DNA of 64,000 bases from Serratia liquefaciens (GCA_012719855.1 JAAXZN010000023.1:1-64000); one strand, 5' to 3'. Counted from the stretch's first letter, positions 36,914 through 46,652 are shown. Made by a program: numbers and translations. Notes: generated from the sequence alone by a model not told the origin.

Positions 36914-39394
36914 ATGAGCAAATATCAACAACAAGCGTTAAAAATGAGTCGCCGCCGCTTCCTGACCGGCGCTACCGCGCTGGCAGCCGCCCCTCTGCTG
37001 GCTGGCCTGTGGCCCAAGTCGGCGCTGGCGCAGGCCATCAGTCAGGCGCTGCCGCAGTTTGTGGTGTTGCGCCAGGCGCAAAAAGGTATTTTGACCGGCG
37101 CACACTGGGGCGCCTTCGAGGCCATCGTTCAGGACGGTAAAATGGTCGGCGTGCAACCGGTCAAAGACGATCCTTACCCGAACGAACTGATCACCATGGC
37201 GCCCTACCAGGTGCACGCCGAAAACCGCATCAAATACCCGATGGTGCGCAAAAGTTGGCTGGAAGGCGGCCCCGGCAGCCGTACCGAACTGCGCGGGCGC
37301 GACGAGTGGGTACGCGTAAGCTGGGACAAGGCGATTGAACTGGTGTGCGGCGAAATTACCCGTTTGCAAAAAGATCACGGCCCGCAGTCGATCTATGCCG
37401 GCTCCTATGGCTGGAAAAGCGTCGGCATGCTGCACAACAGCCGTACGCTGCTGCAACGCCTGATGAACCTGACCGGCGGCTTCCTCGGTTACGCCGGCGA
37501 CTACTCGACCGGTGCCGCACAGGTGATCATGTCACACGTGGTGGGCTCCATGGAGGTTTACGAACAGCAGACCGCCTGGCCGAACGTGATTGAAAACAGC
37601 CAGTTGGTGGTGCTGTGGGGCTGTAACCCGATGATCACGCTGAAAAACAGCTGGAACGTCCCGGACCACTACGGCCAGACGGGCTTTGAGGCGCTGAAGA
37701 AGAAAGGCACCCGGGTGATCAGCATCGATCCGGTGCACAACGACAGCGCCAAATTCGTCGACGCTCAGTGGATCGCCCCGCGTCCTTATACCGACGGCGC
37801 CATGCTGATCGGCATCGCACATACGCTGCTGACCGAGAAACTGCATAATCCGGACTTCCTGAAAACCTACACCGCCGGTTTCGACAAGTTCCAGGCCTAT
37901 CTGTTGGGTGAAAACGACGGCACGCCGAAAACTGCCGAATGGGCGGCCGATGTGTGCGGCGTCGATGCTGAAGTGCTGCGTCAGTTGGCGCGCGACATGG
38001 CGAAAAATCGCACCATGATCATGGGCGGTTGGGGCATCCAACGCCAGCATCATGGCGAACAGCAGCACTGGCTGTTGGTTACCGTGGCGGCGATGCTCGG
38101 CCAGATTGGCCTGCCGGGCGGCGGCTTCGGTTTCAGTTATCACTACTCTTCCGGCGGCAGCCCGACGGCAAAAGGCGGTATCATTTCTGGCATTTCCGCC
38201 GGCAACGCACCGAAGAACTCACCGGCGCCGATCCCGGTGGCACGCATCGCCGAATGTCTGTCCAACCCGGGCAAGACGATTAACTTCAACGGTGCGCAGG
38301 TCACCTACCCTGAGGTGAAAATGGTCTATGTGGCGGGTGGCAACACCTTCCACCAGCATCAGGACACCAACAATCTGGTCAAGGCCTGGCAGAAACCGGA
38401 CACCATCGTGGTGAACGAACCTTACTGGACGGCCACCGCCAAGCATGCCGATATCGTTCTGCCGGCCACCACCAGCTACGAACGCAACGATCTCGAAATG
38501 GGCGGCGACTACTCGCAGCTGTATGTGTTCCCGATGCACCAGTGCGTAGCGCCGCAGCATGAGTCACGCAGCGATTTCGATATCTTCGCAGCCATGGCGG
38601 CCAAGCTGGGGGTGCAGGATGCCTTTACCGAAGGCAAGGATGAAACCCAATGGCTGAAAGGCATGTACGACGACATGAAAACTCAGGCGCGTGCCGCCCG
38701 GGTGGCCCTGCCGCCGTTCGACATGTTCTGGGAATCCAACAACTATGTGCGCTTCCCGGTGCCGGAGGCCAATACCCAATGGGTGCGTTTTGCCGACTAT
38801 CGCGAAAACCCGCTGCTCAATCCGCTGGGGACGCCATCCGGTAAAATCGAGATCTACTCCGACGCCATTGCCAAAATGAAGTATCAGGATTGTCCGGGCA
38901 TTCCGACCTGGATGCCGCCGCATGAATGGTATCGTGGACCGGAAGCGGTGAAATATCCGCTGTCGCTGAACACCGCGCACCCAATCAACCGCCTGCATTC
39001 GCAGCTCGACAATACGCCACTGCGCAAAAAATACGCGGTAGCCGATCGGGAAGCGATTGTGATCCACCCGCAGGACGCCCAGTCACGCGGTATTGCCAAT
39101 GGCGATCTGGTGCGAGCCTTTAACGATCGCGGCCAGATCCTGGTGGGTGCGGTGGTGAGCGAAGACGTGCGTCCAGGCGTAGTGCGTATCAGCGAAGGTG
39201 CCTGGTTCGATCCGGCCGATCCGTCTCAGCCGGGTTCACTGTGCAAGAACGGCAACGTCAACTGCCTGACCTTTGACGTCGGCTCCTCCAGCCTGGCTCA
39301 GGGGAACTGCGGGCAAATGGCACAGCTGCAGATCGAGAAGTATCAGGGCGAGGTACTGAAAAACACTGCGCACGACGTGCCGGCCGGCGCGTAA
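36914..39394 (+). CDS. torZ: TMAO/biotin-sulfoxide reductase, molybdopterin type (TorZ-like)
   Basis: This 826-residue periplasmic molybdoenzyme of the DMSO reductase family has a twin-arginine signal (SRRRFLTG at 12-19) and the molybdenum-ligand serine in GDYSTGAAQ (S198). Blocks such as AGSYGWKSVGMLHNSRTLL, GWGIQRQHHGEQ, FSYHYSSGG and KKYAVADREAIVIHPQDA are closer to TorZ than TorA. It reduces TMAO or other N-/S-oxides in anaerobic respiration, with electrons from the cytochrome 12 bp upstream. No torD chaperone gene is nearby. Confidence 0.9.
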   Translation: MSKYQQQALKMSRRRFLTGATALAAAPLLAGLWPKSALAQAISQALPQFVVLRQAQKGILTGAHWGAFEAIVQDGKMVGVQPVKDDPYPNELITMAPYQVHAENRIKYPMVRKSWLEGGPGSRTELRGRDEWVRVSWDKAIELVCGEITRLQKDHGPQSIYAGSYGWKSVGMLHNSRTLLQRLMNLTGGFLGYAGDYSTGAAQVIMSHVVGSMEVYEQQTAWPNVIENSQLVVLWGCNPMITLKNSWNVPDHYGQTGFEALKKKGTRVISIDPVHNDSAKFVDAQWIAPRPYTDGAMLIGIAHTLLTEKLHNPDFLKTYTAGFDKFQAYLLGENDGTPKTAEWAADVCGVDAEVLRQLARDMAKNRTMIMGGWGIQRQHHGEQQHWLLVTVAAMLGQIGLPGGGFGFSYHYSSGGSPTAKGGIISGISAGNAPKNSPAPIPVARIAECLSNPGKTINFNGAQVTYPEVKMVYVAGGNTFHQHQDTNNLVKAWQKPDTIVVNEPYWTATAKHADIVLPATTSYERNDLEMGGDYSQLYVFPMHQCVAPQHESRSDFDIFAAMAAKLGVQDAFTEGKDETQWLKGMYDDMKTQARAARVALPPFDMFWESNNYVRFPVPEANTQWVRFADYRENPLLNPLGTPSGKIEIYSDAIAKMKYQDCPGIPTWMPPHEWYRGPEAVKYPLSLNTAHPINRLHSQLDNTPLRKKYAVADREAIVIHPQDAQSRGIANGDLVRAFNDRGQILVGAVVSEDVRPGVVRISEGAWFDPADPSQPGSLCKNGNVNCLTFDVGSSSLAQGNCGQMAQLQIEKYQGEVLKNTAHDVPAGA

Positions 39395-39414
39395 CGACGC
39401 CTGCCGCAACAGCA

Positions 39415-39443
39415 GGGGCGATAATTGTATCGCCCCTTTTTTT
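39415..39443 (+). terminator. torYZ terminator
   Basis: GGGGCGAT (39415-39422) and ATCGCCCC (39429-39436) form an 8-bp stem over a 6-nt loop, followed by T7. It lies 20 bp past the torZ stop. Confidence 0.93.
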
Positions 39444-39560
39444 GTCCTTATGCCGGAAAAGACTTTTTACTATTCAGCCCAATAAAACCGGTTTTTGTTT
39501 ATGGTTTTTTGGGCGTATCATGCGCGCGACTCTCCCATTTACGGCTATTTGCTGACCTCT

Positions 39561-40739
39561 ATGCCTACTTCAACTGCGGTAACACGACGCTCCCCCGACC
39601 TGACTTCGCTGGCCTTTTTAGTGGTGGCCTTCCTTACCGGGATTGCCGGTGCGCTACAAACCCCGACGCTGAGCCTGTTCCTGGCAACCGAGGTGAAGGT
39701 TCGTCCCTCCATGGTTGGGCTATTCTTCACCGGCAGCGCGGTGATCGGCATCCTGGTCAGCCAGTTTCTCGCGCGCCGCTCAGATCAAAAAGGGGATCGC
39801 AAGACGCTGATCTTCCTCTGCTGCATGCTGGGTGCACTGGGCTGCGTGCTGTTCGCCTGGAACCGTAATTATTATCTGTTGCTGGCAGTCGGCGTAATGC
39901 TGACCAGCTTCGGCTCCACCGCCAACCCGCAAATGTTTGCCCTGGCACGCGAACACGCCGATCGCACCGGTCGCGAGGCGGTAATGTTCAGTTCTATCCT
40001 GCGGGCGCAGGTTTCTCTTGCCTGGGTGATAGGCCCGCCGATTGCCTTTGCGCTGGCGTTGGGATTCGGTTTTAAGGTGATGTACCTGGCCGCCGCCGCC
40101 GCGTTTATTCTGTGCGGCGCACTGGTGTGGAAAATGCTGCCGTCGATGCGCAAAACGCCGCTGGTGGCCAGCACCACGCTGGAGGCTCCGCGACAGAACC
40201 GGCGCGATACGCTGCTGCTGTTTTTGGCCTGTACCTTCATGTGGACCGCCAACAGCATGTACCTGATCAATATGCCGCTGTATATGGTGCATGAGCTGCA
40301 ACTGCCGGAAAAACTGGCCGGGATATTGATGGGGACGGCGGCGGGGTTGGAAATACCGACCATGCTGTTGGCCGGCATGGTGGCGAAGCGCTTCGGCAAA
40401 CGTTTTTTGATGCGTTGCGCGGTGGCGGCAGGCCTGCTGTTTTACTTCGGGTTACTGTTTATCACCGGTACCTGGCAACTGATTGCCCTGCAATTACTCA
40501 ACGCGGCGTTTATTGGCGTACTAGCAGGCATTGGTATGCTCTATTTTCAAGATTTGATGCCCGGTCAGGCCGGGGCCGCAACCACTTTGTTTACCAACAC
40601 TACGCGCGTGGGCTGGATTTTCGCCGGTTCAATTGCCGGCGTGGTGGCGGAGGTCTGGAACTATCACGCGGTGTTTTATTCCGCGTTGGCGATGGTGGTC
40701 GGCGCGGTGCTGTGCCTGTGGAAGCTGAAAGATGCTTAA
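39561..40739 (+). CDS. setB: sugar efflux transporter SetB (MFS)
   Basis: This 392-residue MFS transporter has 12 predicted spans and follows E. coli SetB (393 residues): DLTSLAFLVVAFLTGIAGALQTPTLS, GSAVIGILVSQFLARRSDQKGDRK, ALAREHADRTGREAVMFSSILRAQVSLAWVIGPP and YFQDLMPGQAG. SetB exports glucose and lactose-type sugars and has been tied to chromosome segregation in E. coli. ATG 39561 gives the E. coli-like N-terminus, although no clear ribosome site precedes it. Its 3' end faces yeiW with only 6 bp between the stops. Confidence 0.92.
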   Translation: MPTSTAVTRRSPDLTSLAFLVVAFLTGIAGALQTPTLSLFLATEVKVRPSMVGLFFTGSAVIGILVSQFLARRSDQKGDRKTLIFLCCMLGALGCVLFAWNRNYYLLLAVGVMLTSFGSTANPQMFALAREHADRTGREAVMFSSILRAQVSLAWVIGPPIAFALALGFGFKVMYLAAAAAFILCGALVWKMLPSMRKTPLVASTTLEAPRQNRRDTLLLFLACTFMWTANSMYLINMPLYMVHELQLPEKLAGILMGTAAGLEIPTMLLAGMVAKRFGKRFLMRCAVAAGLLFYFGLLFITGTWQLIALQLLNAAFIGVLAGIGMLYFQDLMPGQAGAATTLFTNTTRVGWIFAGSIAGVVAEVWNYHAVFYSALAMVVGAVLCLWKLKDA

Positions 40740-40745
40740 AACCGA

Positions 40746-41000
40746 TTAAGGCGCCGTATCCGCTTCCAGCTTGATCAGATAGACCAACGCCTGGTCGCGG
40801 TGGTCATGGCACATTTCGCGGCTGGCCTGTAGGCTGCCGCAGACTTTTGGCCGCAGCGGCGAATGAAACAGGCCGCAACGCAGCTGCTCGCTCAGATGAA
40901 TACAGCGGGTGTTGGCGGGCTTGCCGTTAGGCATGCCGGGGATCGGGCTGGATATTGAAGGCGCAATACAACAGGCGCCACAGTCGGTACGACAGTCCAT
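40746..41000 (-). CDS. yeiW: YeiW, cysteine-cluster protein (UPF0153/YkgJ-like)
   Basis: This 84-residue protein has a cysteine pattern likely to bind metal: [10 protein letters not shown] at the N-terminus, C31-type NTRC, then C40, C52 and C62. It matches E. coli YeiW ([29 protein letters not shown]). Its function is unknown. GGGAG lies 8 nt before ATG 41000; the frame open to 41042 is not used. Confidence 0.88.
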   Translation of the reverse strand: MDCRTDCGACCIAPSISSPIPGMPNGKPANTRCIHLSEQLRCGLFHSPLRPKVCGSLQASREMCHDHRDQALVYLIKLEADTAP

Positions 41001-41225
41001 CAGCGAGTCTCCCGGTGGGCTGGCGGAATTGAAGCGCGACAATATCAGTCGCGCTCATCCGCCGCCAGCATAATCCGTGTTGGTGCGTGAATCTTTACAT
41101 CGCGCGGTTTGAGTCGTGAATCGCCCGCTTTCATACCTGCACGCAAATTGCCATAAACACCCCTTAGGTCGCCAATTAATGCATGAAACAAGCGTATTCG
41201 CGGCTTTACATGCGCCAACCACACA

Positions 41226-41245
41226 TGTACCATTGAGCTAGTACA
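41226..41245. promoter_or_regulatory. candidate TrpR operator upstream of mtr
   Basis: TGTACCATTGAGCTAGTACA (41226-41245) carries the CTAGTACA half of the Trp operator and a TGTAC counterpart, and resembles the E. coli aroH operator. It ends 39 bp before the mtr start. TTTACA half-sites at 41094 and 41215 could be parts of TyrR boxes but have poor partners. Confidence 0.6.
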
Positions 41246-41283
41246 AAAGAACTCAAGGCCGATGAGGCCAATCAGGAGCAAAA

Positions 41284-42528
41284 ATGTCCGCGGACACCAT
41301 CCAGAAGCTTTCCCGCCCTTCCGTCCTTGGCGGCGCGATGATCATTGCAGGCACCGCCGTCGGCGCCGGCATGTTCTCCATTCCCATAGTCACTTCTGGC
41401 GTGTGGTTCAGCGGCTCCGTCGCGCTGCTGGTTTATACCTGGGCCTGCATGCTGATTTCCGGCCTGATGATCCTGGAAGCCGCCCTGCACTACCCAAGCG
41501 GCGCCAGCTTCCACACCATCGTCAAAGATCTGCTCGGTAAAGGCTGGAACGCCGTTAACGGCATTTCCATCGCCTTTGTGCTGTATATCCTCACCTACGC
41601 CTATATTTCCGCCGGGGGGTCGATCATCGCCCACACGCTGGAAGGTATCGTCGGCGTCGGGCAGTCCACCGCCGGTTTGGTGTTTGCCGTGGTGGTGGCG
41701 TTTATCGTTTGGCTCTCCACCCGCGCCGTTGACCGCCTGAGCACTATCCTGATCGGCGGTATGGTGATCACCTTTGTGATGTCGGTGGGCGACATGTTCA
41801 CGCATGTGCAACCGGCAGTGCTGTTCAACCGCGGCGACGACCAGGCCAGCTATCTGCCTTACGCCCTGGCGGCGCTGCCCTATCTACTGACGTCCTTCGG
41901 TTACCACGGCAATGTACCGGGGTTGGTGAAGTACTACCACAAAGACAGCGGCGCGGTCGTGCGCAGCCTGGTGTACGGCACCCTGCTGGCACTGGCGATC
42001 TATGTCCTGTGGCAGTATGTGATCCAGGGCAACATCGCGCGCGATGCCTTCAAGCAGGTGATTGCCGAAGGCGGCAACATCGGCAGCCTGCTCAAACAGA
42101 TGGGCAACGTTTCCAGCAGCCAGACCGTTGGCCAGCTCCTGAACGCCTTCTCTTATATGGCGTTGGCGAGTTCGTTCCTTGGGGTGTCGCTGGGGCTGTT
42201 CGATTACCTGGCAGATTTCTTCAAATTCAGCGATGACACCGTCGGACGCAGCAAAACCGCGCTGGTGACCTTCGCACCGCCGACCATTGCCGCTCTGCTG
42301 TTCCCGAACGGCTTCCTTTACGCCATCGGCTTCGCCGGCCTGGCCGCCACCGTTTGGGCGGTAATAGTGCCGGCCATGATGGCGCGCGCCAGCCGCCGCC
42401 GCTTTTCCGAGGCGCAATACCGCGCTCCCGGTGGCTACGGCATGATCCTGTTCATCATTCTGTTCGGGGTGATCAACGCCGTCGCACACGTGTTGGCACT
42501 GCTGGGTCTGTTGCCGGTGTTTCAGTAA
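41284..42528 (+). CDS. mtr: tryptophan-specific permease Mtr
   Basis: This 414-residue HAAAP-family aromatic amino acid transporter has 11 predicted spans and matches E. coli Mtr rather than TyrP ([87 protein letters not shown]). It imports tryptophan, and possibly indole, with protons. A TrpR-like operator upstream supports the assignment. In E. coli mtr lies elsewhere, so its place between yeiW and efpL is a lineage difference. Confidence 0.9.
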   Translation: MSADTIQKLSRPSVLGGAMIIAGTAVGAGMFSIPIVTSGVWFSGSVALLVYTWACMLISGLMILEAALHYPSGASFHTIVKDLLGKGWNAVNGISIAFVLYILTYAYISAGGSIIAHTLEGIVGVGQSTAGLVFAVVVAFIVWLSTRAVDRLSTILIGGMVITFVMSVGDMFTHVQPAVLFNRGDDQASYLPYALAALPYLLTSFGYHGNVPGLVKYYHKDSGAVVRSLVYGTLLALAIYVLWQYVIQGNIARDAFKQVIAEGGNIGSLLKQMGNVSSSQTVGQLLNAFSYMALASSFLGVSLGLFDYLADFFKFSDDTVGRSKTALVTFAPPTIAALLFPNGFLYAIGFAGLAATVWAVIVPAMMARASRRRFSEAQYRAPGGYGMILFIILFGVINAVAHVLALLGLLPVFQ

Positions 42529-42535
42529 TCCCGCA

Positions 42536-42558
42536 GGGGATGGCACCCGCCATCCCTT
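42536..42558 (+). terminator. mtr terminator
   Basis: GGGATGGC (42537-42544) and GCCATCCC (42549-42556) form an 8-bp stem over ACCC, followed by TTCTTTCT. It lies 8 bp past the mtr stop. Confidence 0.75.
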
Positions 42559-42657
42559 CTTTCTGTCACTGTTTTTGCTCGATCTGCTTGCCTGAAATCA
42601 GCGGCGCGAGTAACTTGTCGCAACTTCCCAAAAACTCTTCATTGCAGGTTATTTTAG

Positions 42658-43230
42658 ATGGCAAAAGCTAACGAAATTAAGCGCGGCATGGCGATCAACT
42701 ACAACGGCAAACTGCTGCTGGTGAAAGACATTGATGTGCAAAGCCCAAGCGCACGCGGTGCCAGTACCTTATACAAAATGCGCTTCTCCGACGTCCGGAC
42801 CGGACTGAAGGTGGAAGAGCGTTTCAAGGGCGACGATATTCTGGACACCATTAGCCTGTCCCGCCGCAAGGTGAACTTCTCTTATATCGACGGCGAAGAA
42901 TACGTGTTTATGGATGACGAGGATTACACCCCGTATATCTTTAAGAAAGACCAGATCGAGGATGAACTGCTGTTTATTCCTGAAGCCGGTCTGCCGGGCA
43001 TGCAGGTACTGACCCTGGATGGCCAGGTGCTGGCGCTGGAACTGCCGCAGACCGTGGACATGGAAATTGTCGACACCGCGCCGGGCATCAAAGGTGCCTC
43101 TGCCAGTGCCCGCAACAAGCCGGCTACCATGGCGACCGGCCTGACCATTCAGGTACCGGAATACCTCAGCGCCGGTGACAAAATCCGCATTCATATTGCC
43201 GAGCGCCGCTACATGAGCCGCGCCGACTAG
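42658..43230 (+). CDS. efpL: elongation factor P-like protein EfpL (YeiP)
   Basis: This 190-residue three-domain EF-P paralogue matches E. coli YeiP/EfpL ([54 protein letters not shown]). It enters stalled ribosomes to help form difficult peptide bonds. The tip of domain I has Arg33 (SARG) where EF-P carries its modified lysine, as expected for EfpL, so no lysine modification is needed. AGG lies 9 nt before the ATG. Confidence 0.95.
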   Translation: MAKANEIKRGMAINYNGKLLLVKDIDVQSPSARGASTLYKMRFSDVRTGLKVEERFKGDDILDTISLSRRKVNFSYIDGEEYVFMDDEDYTPYIFKKDQIEDELLFIPEAGLPGMQVLTLDGQVLALELPQTVDMEIVDTAPGIKGASASARNKPATMATGLTIQVPEYLSAGDKIRIHIAERRYMSRAD

Positions 43231-43240
43231 TCGATATTCT

Positions 43241-43262
43241 GGGGCCTGCGTGGCCCCTTTTT
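43241..43262. terminator. efpL terminator
   Basis: GGGGCC (43241-43246) and GGCCCC (43252-43257) pair over TGCGT, followed by TTTTT. It sits between the convergent efpL and uxuA genes. Confidence 0.8.
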
Positions 43263-43268
43263 AATGGC

Positions 43269-44459
43269 TTAGGGTAAATCAGGGAAGAAGCGGCGTTTAA
43301 GCGCCAGCTCCACCCCGCGCAGTTCCGCCAACCCCTTCAAACGACCAATCGCCGAGTAGCCCGGGTTGGTTTTTTTCTTCAAATCGTCCAGCATTTGGTG
43401 CCCATGGTCGGGACGCATCGGGATCGGCCGGCGATCGCCTGCCTGATGGCGCAGTTGCTCCTCAGTGAGGATCGCCTCGATCACCGCTACCATGTCCACG
43501 TCGCCCTGCAGATGCGCCCCCTCGTGGAAACTTTTCGGGTTTTCTTCGCGACAGGTGGCACGCAAATGGGTGAAATGAATGCGGTCGCCGAAGGTTTCGA
43601 TCATCCGCACCAGATCGTTCTCCGCCCGGACGCCGTAAGAGCCGGTGCACATGGTGAAGCCGTTATACCGGCTGTCGACCGTTTGCTTGAACCACTGCAT
43701 ATCCTCAATGGTAGAGACGATGCGCGGCAACCCCAGAATCGGCCGCGGCGGATCGTCCGGATGCACCGCCAAACGCACGCCAACTTCCTCGGCCACCGGC
43801 ACAATTGCACGCAGGAACACCGCCATATTCTCTCGCAGCTGTGCCTTGTCGATCCCATCGTACTCCGCCAGGCGCGCGCGGAATTGATCGAGGGTATAGC
43901 CCTCTTCGGCACCCGGTAATCCGGCGATAATATTGCCGGTCAGCTTGGCAACCGCCGCCTCGTTCATCGCGGAAAAATAGGCTGCAGCCTGCTCTTGTTC
44001 TAGCGGCGTGTAATCCTGCTCTGCGCCAGCGCGCTGCAGGATATGCAGATCAAAAGCCGCGAAGGCGGTCTGATCGAAACGCAACGCTTTCGACCCGTCC
44101 GGCAGCAAATACTCCAGATCGGTGCGCGTCCAGTCCAGGATCGGCATAAAGTTGTAGCACACGGTGTCGATGCCACAGGCCGCGAGGTTCCGCAGCGATT
44201 GCTGATAGTTAGCGATATGCTGCTCGTAATCGCCGCTGTGGGTTTTGATCTCTTCATGTACCGGGATACTTTCCACTACCGACCACACCAAGCCTTTCTC
44301 CGCCAACAGGGCCTGACGGGCCTTGATCTCTTCGACCGGCCACACCTCGCCATTCGGGATATGGTGCAAGGCGGTGACGACGCCAGTGGCGCCGGCCTGG
44401 CGCACATCGTCAAGAGAGACAGGATCGTTCGGCCCATACCAACGCCATGTTTGTTCCAT
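43269..44459 (-). CDS. uxuA: mannonate dehydratase
   Basis: This 396-residue enzyme (E. coli 394) dehydrates D-mannonate to 2-keto-3-deoxygluconate in glucuronate catabolism. The TIM-barrel family blocks are clear: [92 protein letters not shown] and [24 protein letters not shown] precedes the ATG. It is divergent from yeiQ across 336 bp holding a UxuR-like site. Confidence 0.95.
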   Translation of the reverse strand: MEQTWRWYGPNDPVSLDDVRQAGATGVVTALHHIPNGEVWPVEEIKARQALLAEKGLVWSVVESIPVHEEIKTHSGDYEQHIANYQQSLRNLAACGIDTVCYNFMPILDWTRTDLEYLLPDGSKALRFDQTAFAAFDLHILQRAGAEQDYTPLEQEQAAAYFSAMNEAAVAKLTGNIIAGLPGAEEGYTLDQFRARLAEYDGIDKAQLRENMAVFLRAIVPVAEEVGVRLAVHPDDPPRPILGLPRIVSTIEDMQWFKQTVDSRYNGFTMCTGSYGVRAENDLVRMIETFGDRIHFTHLRATCREENPKSFHEGAHLQGDVDMVAVIEAILTEEQLRHQAGDRRPIPMRPDHGHQMLDDLKKKTNPGYSAIGRLKGLAELRGVELALKRRFFPDLP

Positions 44460-44524
44460 TGTTTATCCTTGTAAAAATCGCCCAGTATTACGGAAGTGAG
44501 AAAGACCGCACGGCCTCGTCAATC

Positions 44525-44536
44525 TTGTTATACCAA
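44525..44536. promoter_or_regulatory. candidate UxuR/ExuR operator
   Basis: TTGTTATACCAA, extended to TTGTTATACCAAATT, closely resembles the UxuR/ExuR half-palindrome TTGGTATACCAA. It lies 65 bp upstream of uxuA and 260 bp upstream of yeiQ, in the shared regulatory region. The remainder of the 336-bp gap is AT-rich with no gene seen. Confidence 0.65.
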
Positions 44537-44795
44537 ATTAAAATAGATATCGGTTATCTTTCACCTTACTCTTTCACCTATCCCTGTCAAAAGTGAAACT
44601 GCGATTGGTTGATCCACTTCACGAATCTGGCTTATTTTGCACGAGGCAATGTTATTTATGCGCTTACAGCCTTACACTGGCGACAGAAAATTCGTGCAAG
44701 CCCAGGCAAAAACAGCGCCGCATTCTGCACAAAAAACTGGTCTGATAACTTTTTAAGTTAACCGCCAACACCTCTACTCAGCCTTGGAGCTTTGC

Positions 44796-46277
44796 ATGAA
44801 GACTATCGCCAACACGCCGCTTCCGGATGCCGTCCAGCAGCCAGGTTACGATCGCAGCGCATTACAGAGTCGCATGGTGCATATTGGATTTGGTGCCTTT
44901 CACCGTGCCCATCAGGCGCTGCTGACCGATCGGGTGTTGAATCGTCAGGGCGGTGACTGGGGGATCTGCGAAATCAGCCTGTTCGGCGGTGATAATTTGT
45001 TCCGGACGCTGCGCCAGCAGGATCATCTTTACAGCGTGCTGGAAAAAGGCGCGGCGGGTAATCAGGCTATCGTGATCGGTGCGGTACATGAGAGCGTACA
45101 CCGCAAGCTGGAAGGGATTGGCGCCGTATTGGAAAAGCTGGCGGAGCCGCAGGTGGCGATTGTCTCCATGACCATTACCGAAAAAGGCTACTGCATTGAA
45201 CCCGGCAGCGGAAACCTGGATCTTCAACATCAGGGGATACGCGCCGATCTGGCGGATCCCGGCGAGCCGTCCACCGTACCGGGGATCCTGGTGGAGGCGC
45301 TGCGCCTGCGCCTGGAACGCGGCCTGCCCGCCTTTACCCTGCTCTCTTGCGATAACATCCCGGAAAACGGCCACGTGCTGCGTAACGCGATCGTTGGTTT
45401 GGCTCAAGCGCGCGACGGCGCGCTGGCCGACTGGATTGCCCGCGAGGTAAGCTTCCCCAGCACCATGGTAGACCGTATCGTTCCCGCCGCAACGCCAGAG
45501 ACGCTGGATGAAGTGGCCGAGGCGCTCGGCGGCGTTCGTGATGAATGCGCTATCGCCTGCGAACCCTTTATCCAATGGGTCGTTGAAGACAACTTTGTCG
45601 CCGGCCGCCCGGCCTGGGAACGGGCCGGCGCGCAGTTGGTCAATGACGTGCTGCCTTTTGAGCAGATGAAACTGCGCATGCTGAACGGCAGCCACTCTTT
45701 CCTGGCCTATCTCGGGTATCTTGGAGGCTATCAGTACATCAACGATTGCATGGGCGATGAATCTTATCGCCGCGCCGCACTCCACCTGATGCTGGCCGAA
45801 CAGGCACCGACGTTGAACGTTAGCGGTATCGATTTGCCCGCCTATGCAGCACAGCTGATTGAGCGCTACAGCAACCCGGCGTTGCAGCACCGTACCTGGC
45901 AAATCGCCATGGACGGCACGCAAAAATTACCGCAGCGTATGCTGGACTCGGTGCGTTGGCATCTACAGCATGGCGGCAGCCTTGCCGGTCTGGCTCTGGG
46001 CGTGGCGGGCTGGATGCGCTATGTCGGCGGCGTGGATGATGCCGGACAGCCAATCGACATTCGCGATCCCTTGTTGGCTACGCTGCAACAGACAGTGGCG
46101 ACAACGCCGGATGATGAACAACGGGTGAAAGGCCTGTTGGGTCTTACGGCTATTTTTGGTGAGCAGTTGGCGGCTAACGAGGAATTTGTCACAGCGGTCA
46201 CCCGCGCCTACTTGTCATTGCGCGATCGCGGTGCGCGTCAAACGGTGCAAAACTGGGTGTCGACTCAGCTGGCTTAG
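44796..46277 (+). CDS. yeiQ: YeiQ, mannitol dehydrogenase-family oxidoreductase (fructuronate reductase-like)
   Basis: This 493-residue NAD-dependent enzyme of the polyol/mannitol dehydrogenase family has an N-terminal Rossmann domain (VHIGFGAFHRAHQALL near residue 30) and the C-terminal catalytic block KLRMLNGSHSFLAYLGYLGGY. It is closer to E. coli YeiQ (HRAHQALLTDRVLN.QGGDWGICEISLF) than UxuB, and synteny agrees. Its divergence from uxuA suggests it supplies the fructuronate-to-mannonate step. TTGGAG precedes ATG 44796; an in-frame start at 44784 overlaps that site. Confidence 0.9.
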   Translation: MKTIANTPLPDAVQQPGYDRSALQSRMVHIGFGAFHRAHQALLTDRVLNRQGGDWGICEISLFGGDNLFRTLRQQDHLYSVLEKGAAGNQAIVIGAVHESVHRKLEGIGAVLEKLAEPQVAIVSMTITEKGYCIEPGSGNLDLQHQGIRADLADPGEPSTVPGILVEALRLRLERGLPAFTLLSCDNIPENGHVLRNAIVGLAQARDGALADWIAREVSFPSTMVDRIVPAATPETLDEVAEALGGVRDECAIACEPFIQWVVEDNFVAGRPAWERAGAQLVNDVLPFEQMKLRMLNGSHSFLAYLGYLGGYQYINDCMGDESYRRAALHLMLAEQAPTLNVSGIDLPAYAAQLIERYSNPALQHRTWQIAMDGTQKLPQRMLDSVRWHLQHGGSLAGLALGVAGWMRYVGGVDDAGQPIDIRDPLLATLQQTVATTPDDEQRVKGLLGLTAIFGEQLAANEEFVTAVTRAYLSLRDRGARQTVQNWVSTQLA

Positions 46278-46310
46278 CCATTGAAACAGGCGCAAAGAGG
46301 GGAAAATGAC

Positions 46311-46333
46311 GATGCCGGATATCATCCGGCATC
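46311..46333 (-). terminator. probable terminator of the pilin-like gene
   Basis: GATGCCGGAT (46311-46320) and ATCCGGCATC (46324-46333) form a perfect 10-bp stem with a 3-nt loop. Read on the minus strand it is followed by GTCATTTT. It lies 10 bp past the pilin-like stop and 33 bp past the convergent yeiQ stop. Confidence 0.65.
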
Positions 46334-46343
46334 GCCGAACGAC

Positions 46344-46652
46344 TTAACGATAAACTACCGTCATCACTGCAAGTTTTTTCTGTTGATCCACCCACTTCAT
46401 TTCGGTCGAACCTAAATTCAGCGGCAGTTCTTTGCGTGTAGCATCAAATTTCGACAGGGCCTGTTGATCTTGATAGTGCTGCCCATTTCGGTAACATTGC
46501 GTATTGGCCGTTGAAGCGGTAACTTTCACCGTACAGGGGCTTTCCACAATAGATCCGACAAAACGAATAACTCCGCCAGTGGTTCCTGCATGACTTGCTG
46601 CCGTCCATGAAAACAACATTCCTGCGATCAAAAATAACCGAAAGACATTCAT
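46344..46652 (-). CDS. miniature type 1 pilin-like secreted protein
   Basis: This 102-residue protein has a signal peptide (cleavage probably after residue 22, SHA|GTTGG) and then GGVIRFVGSIVESPCTV, the start of a type 1 fimbrial subunit with its usual first cysteine. A second cysteine follows at NTQCY. It is little over half the normal pilin length and no usher or chaperone gene is near. It could be a stand-alone periplasmic protein with a half-size pilin fold. GAGG precedes the ATG. I do not know its role. Confidence 0.72.
   Translation of the reverse strand: MNVFRLFLIAGMLFSWTAASHAGTTGGVIRFVGSIVESPCTVKVTASTANTQCYRNGQHYQDQQALSKFDATRKELPLNLGSTEMKWVDQQKKLAVMTVVYR

Noticed and set aside
39495-39560. 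Upstream extension of setB from a TTG
   Set aside because: The extra 22 residues do not match SetB, and the predicted protein from 39561 already has the E. coli length.
41045-41281. 78-codon minus-strand open frame upstream of mtr
   Set aside because: It overlaps the mtr promoter and TrpR-like operator, has no ribosome site and no recognisable protein features.
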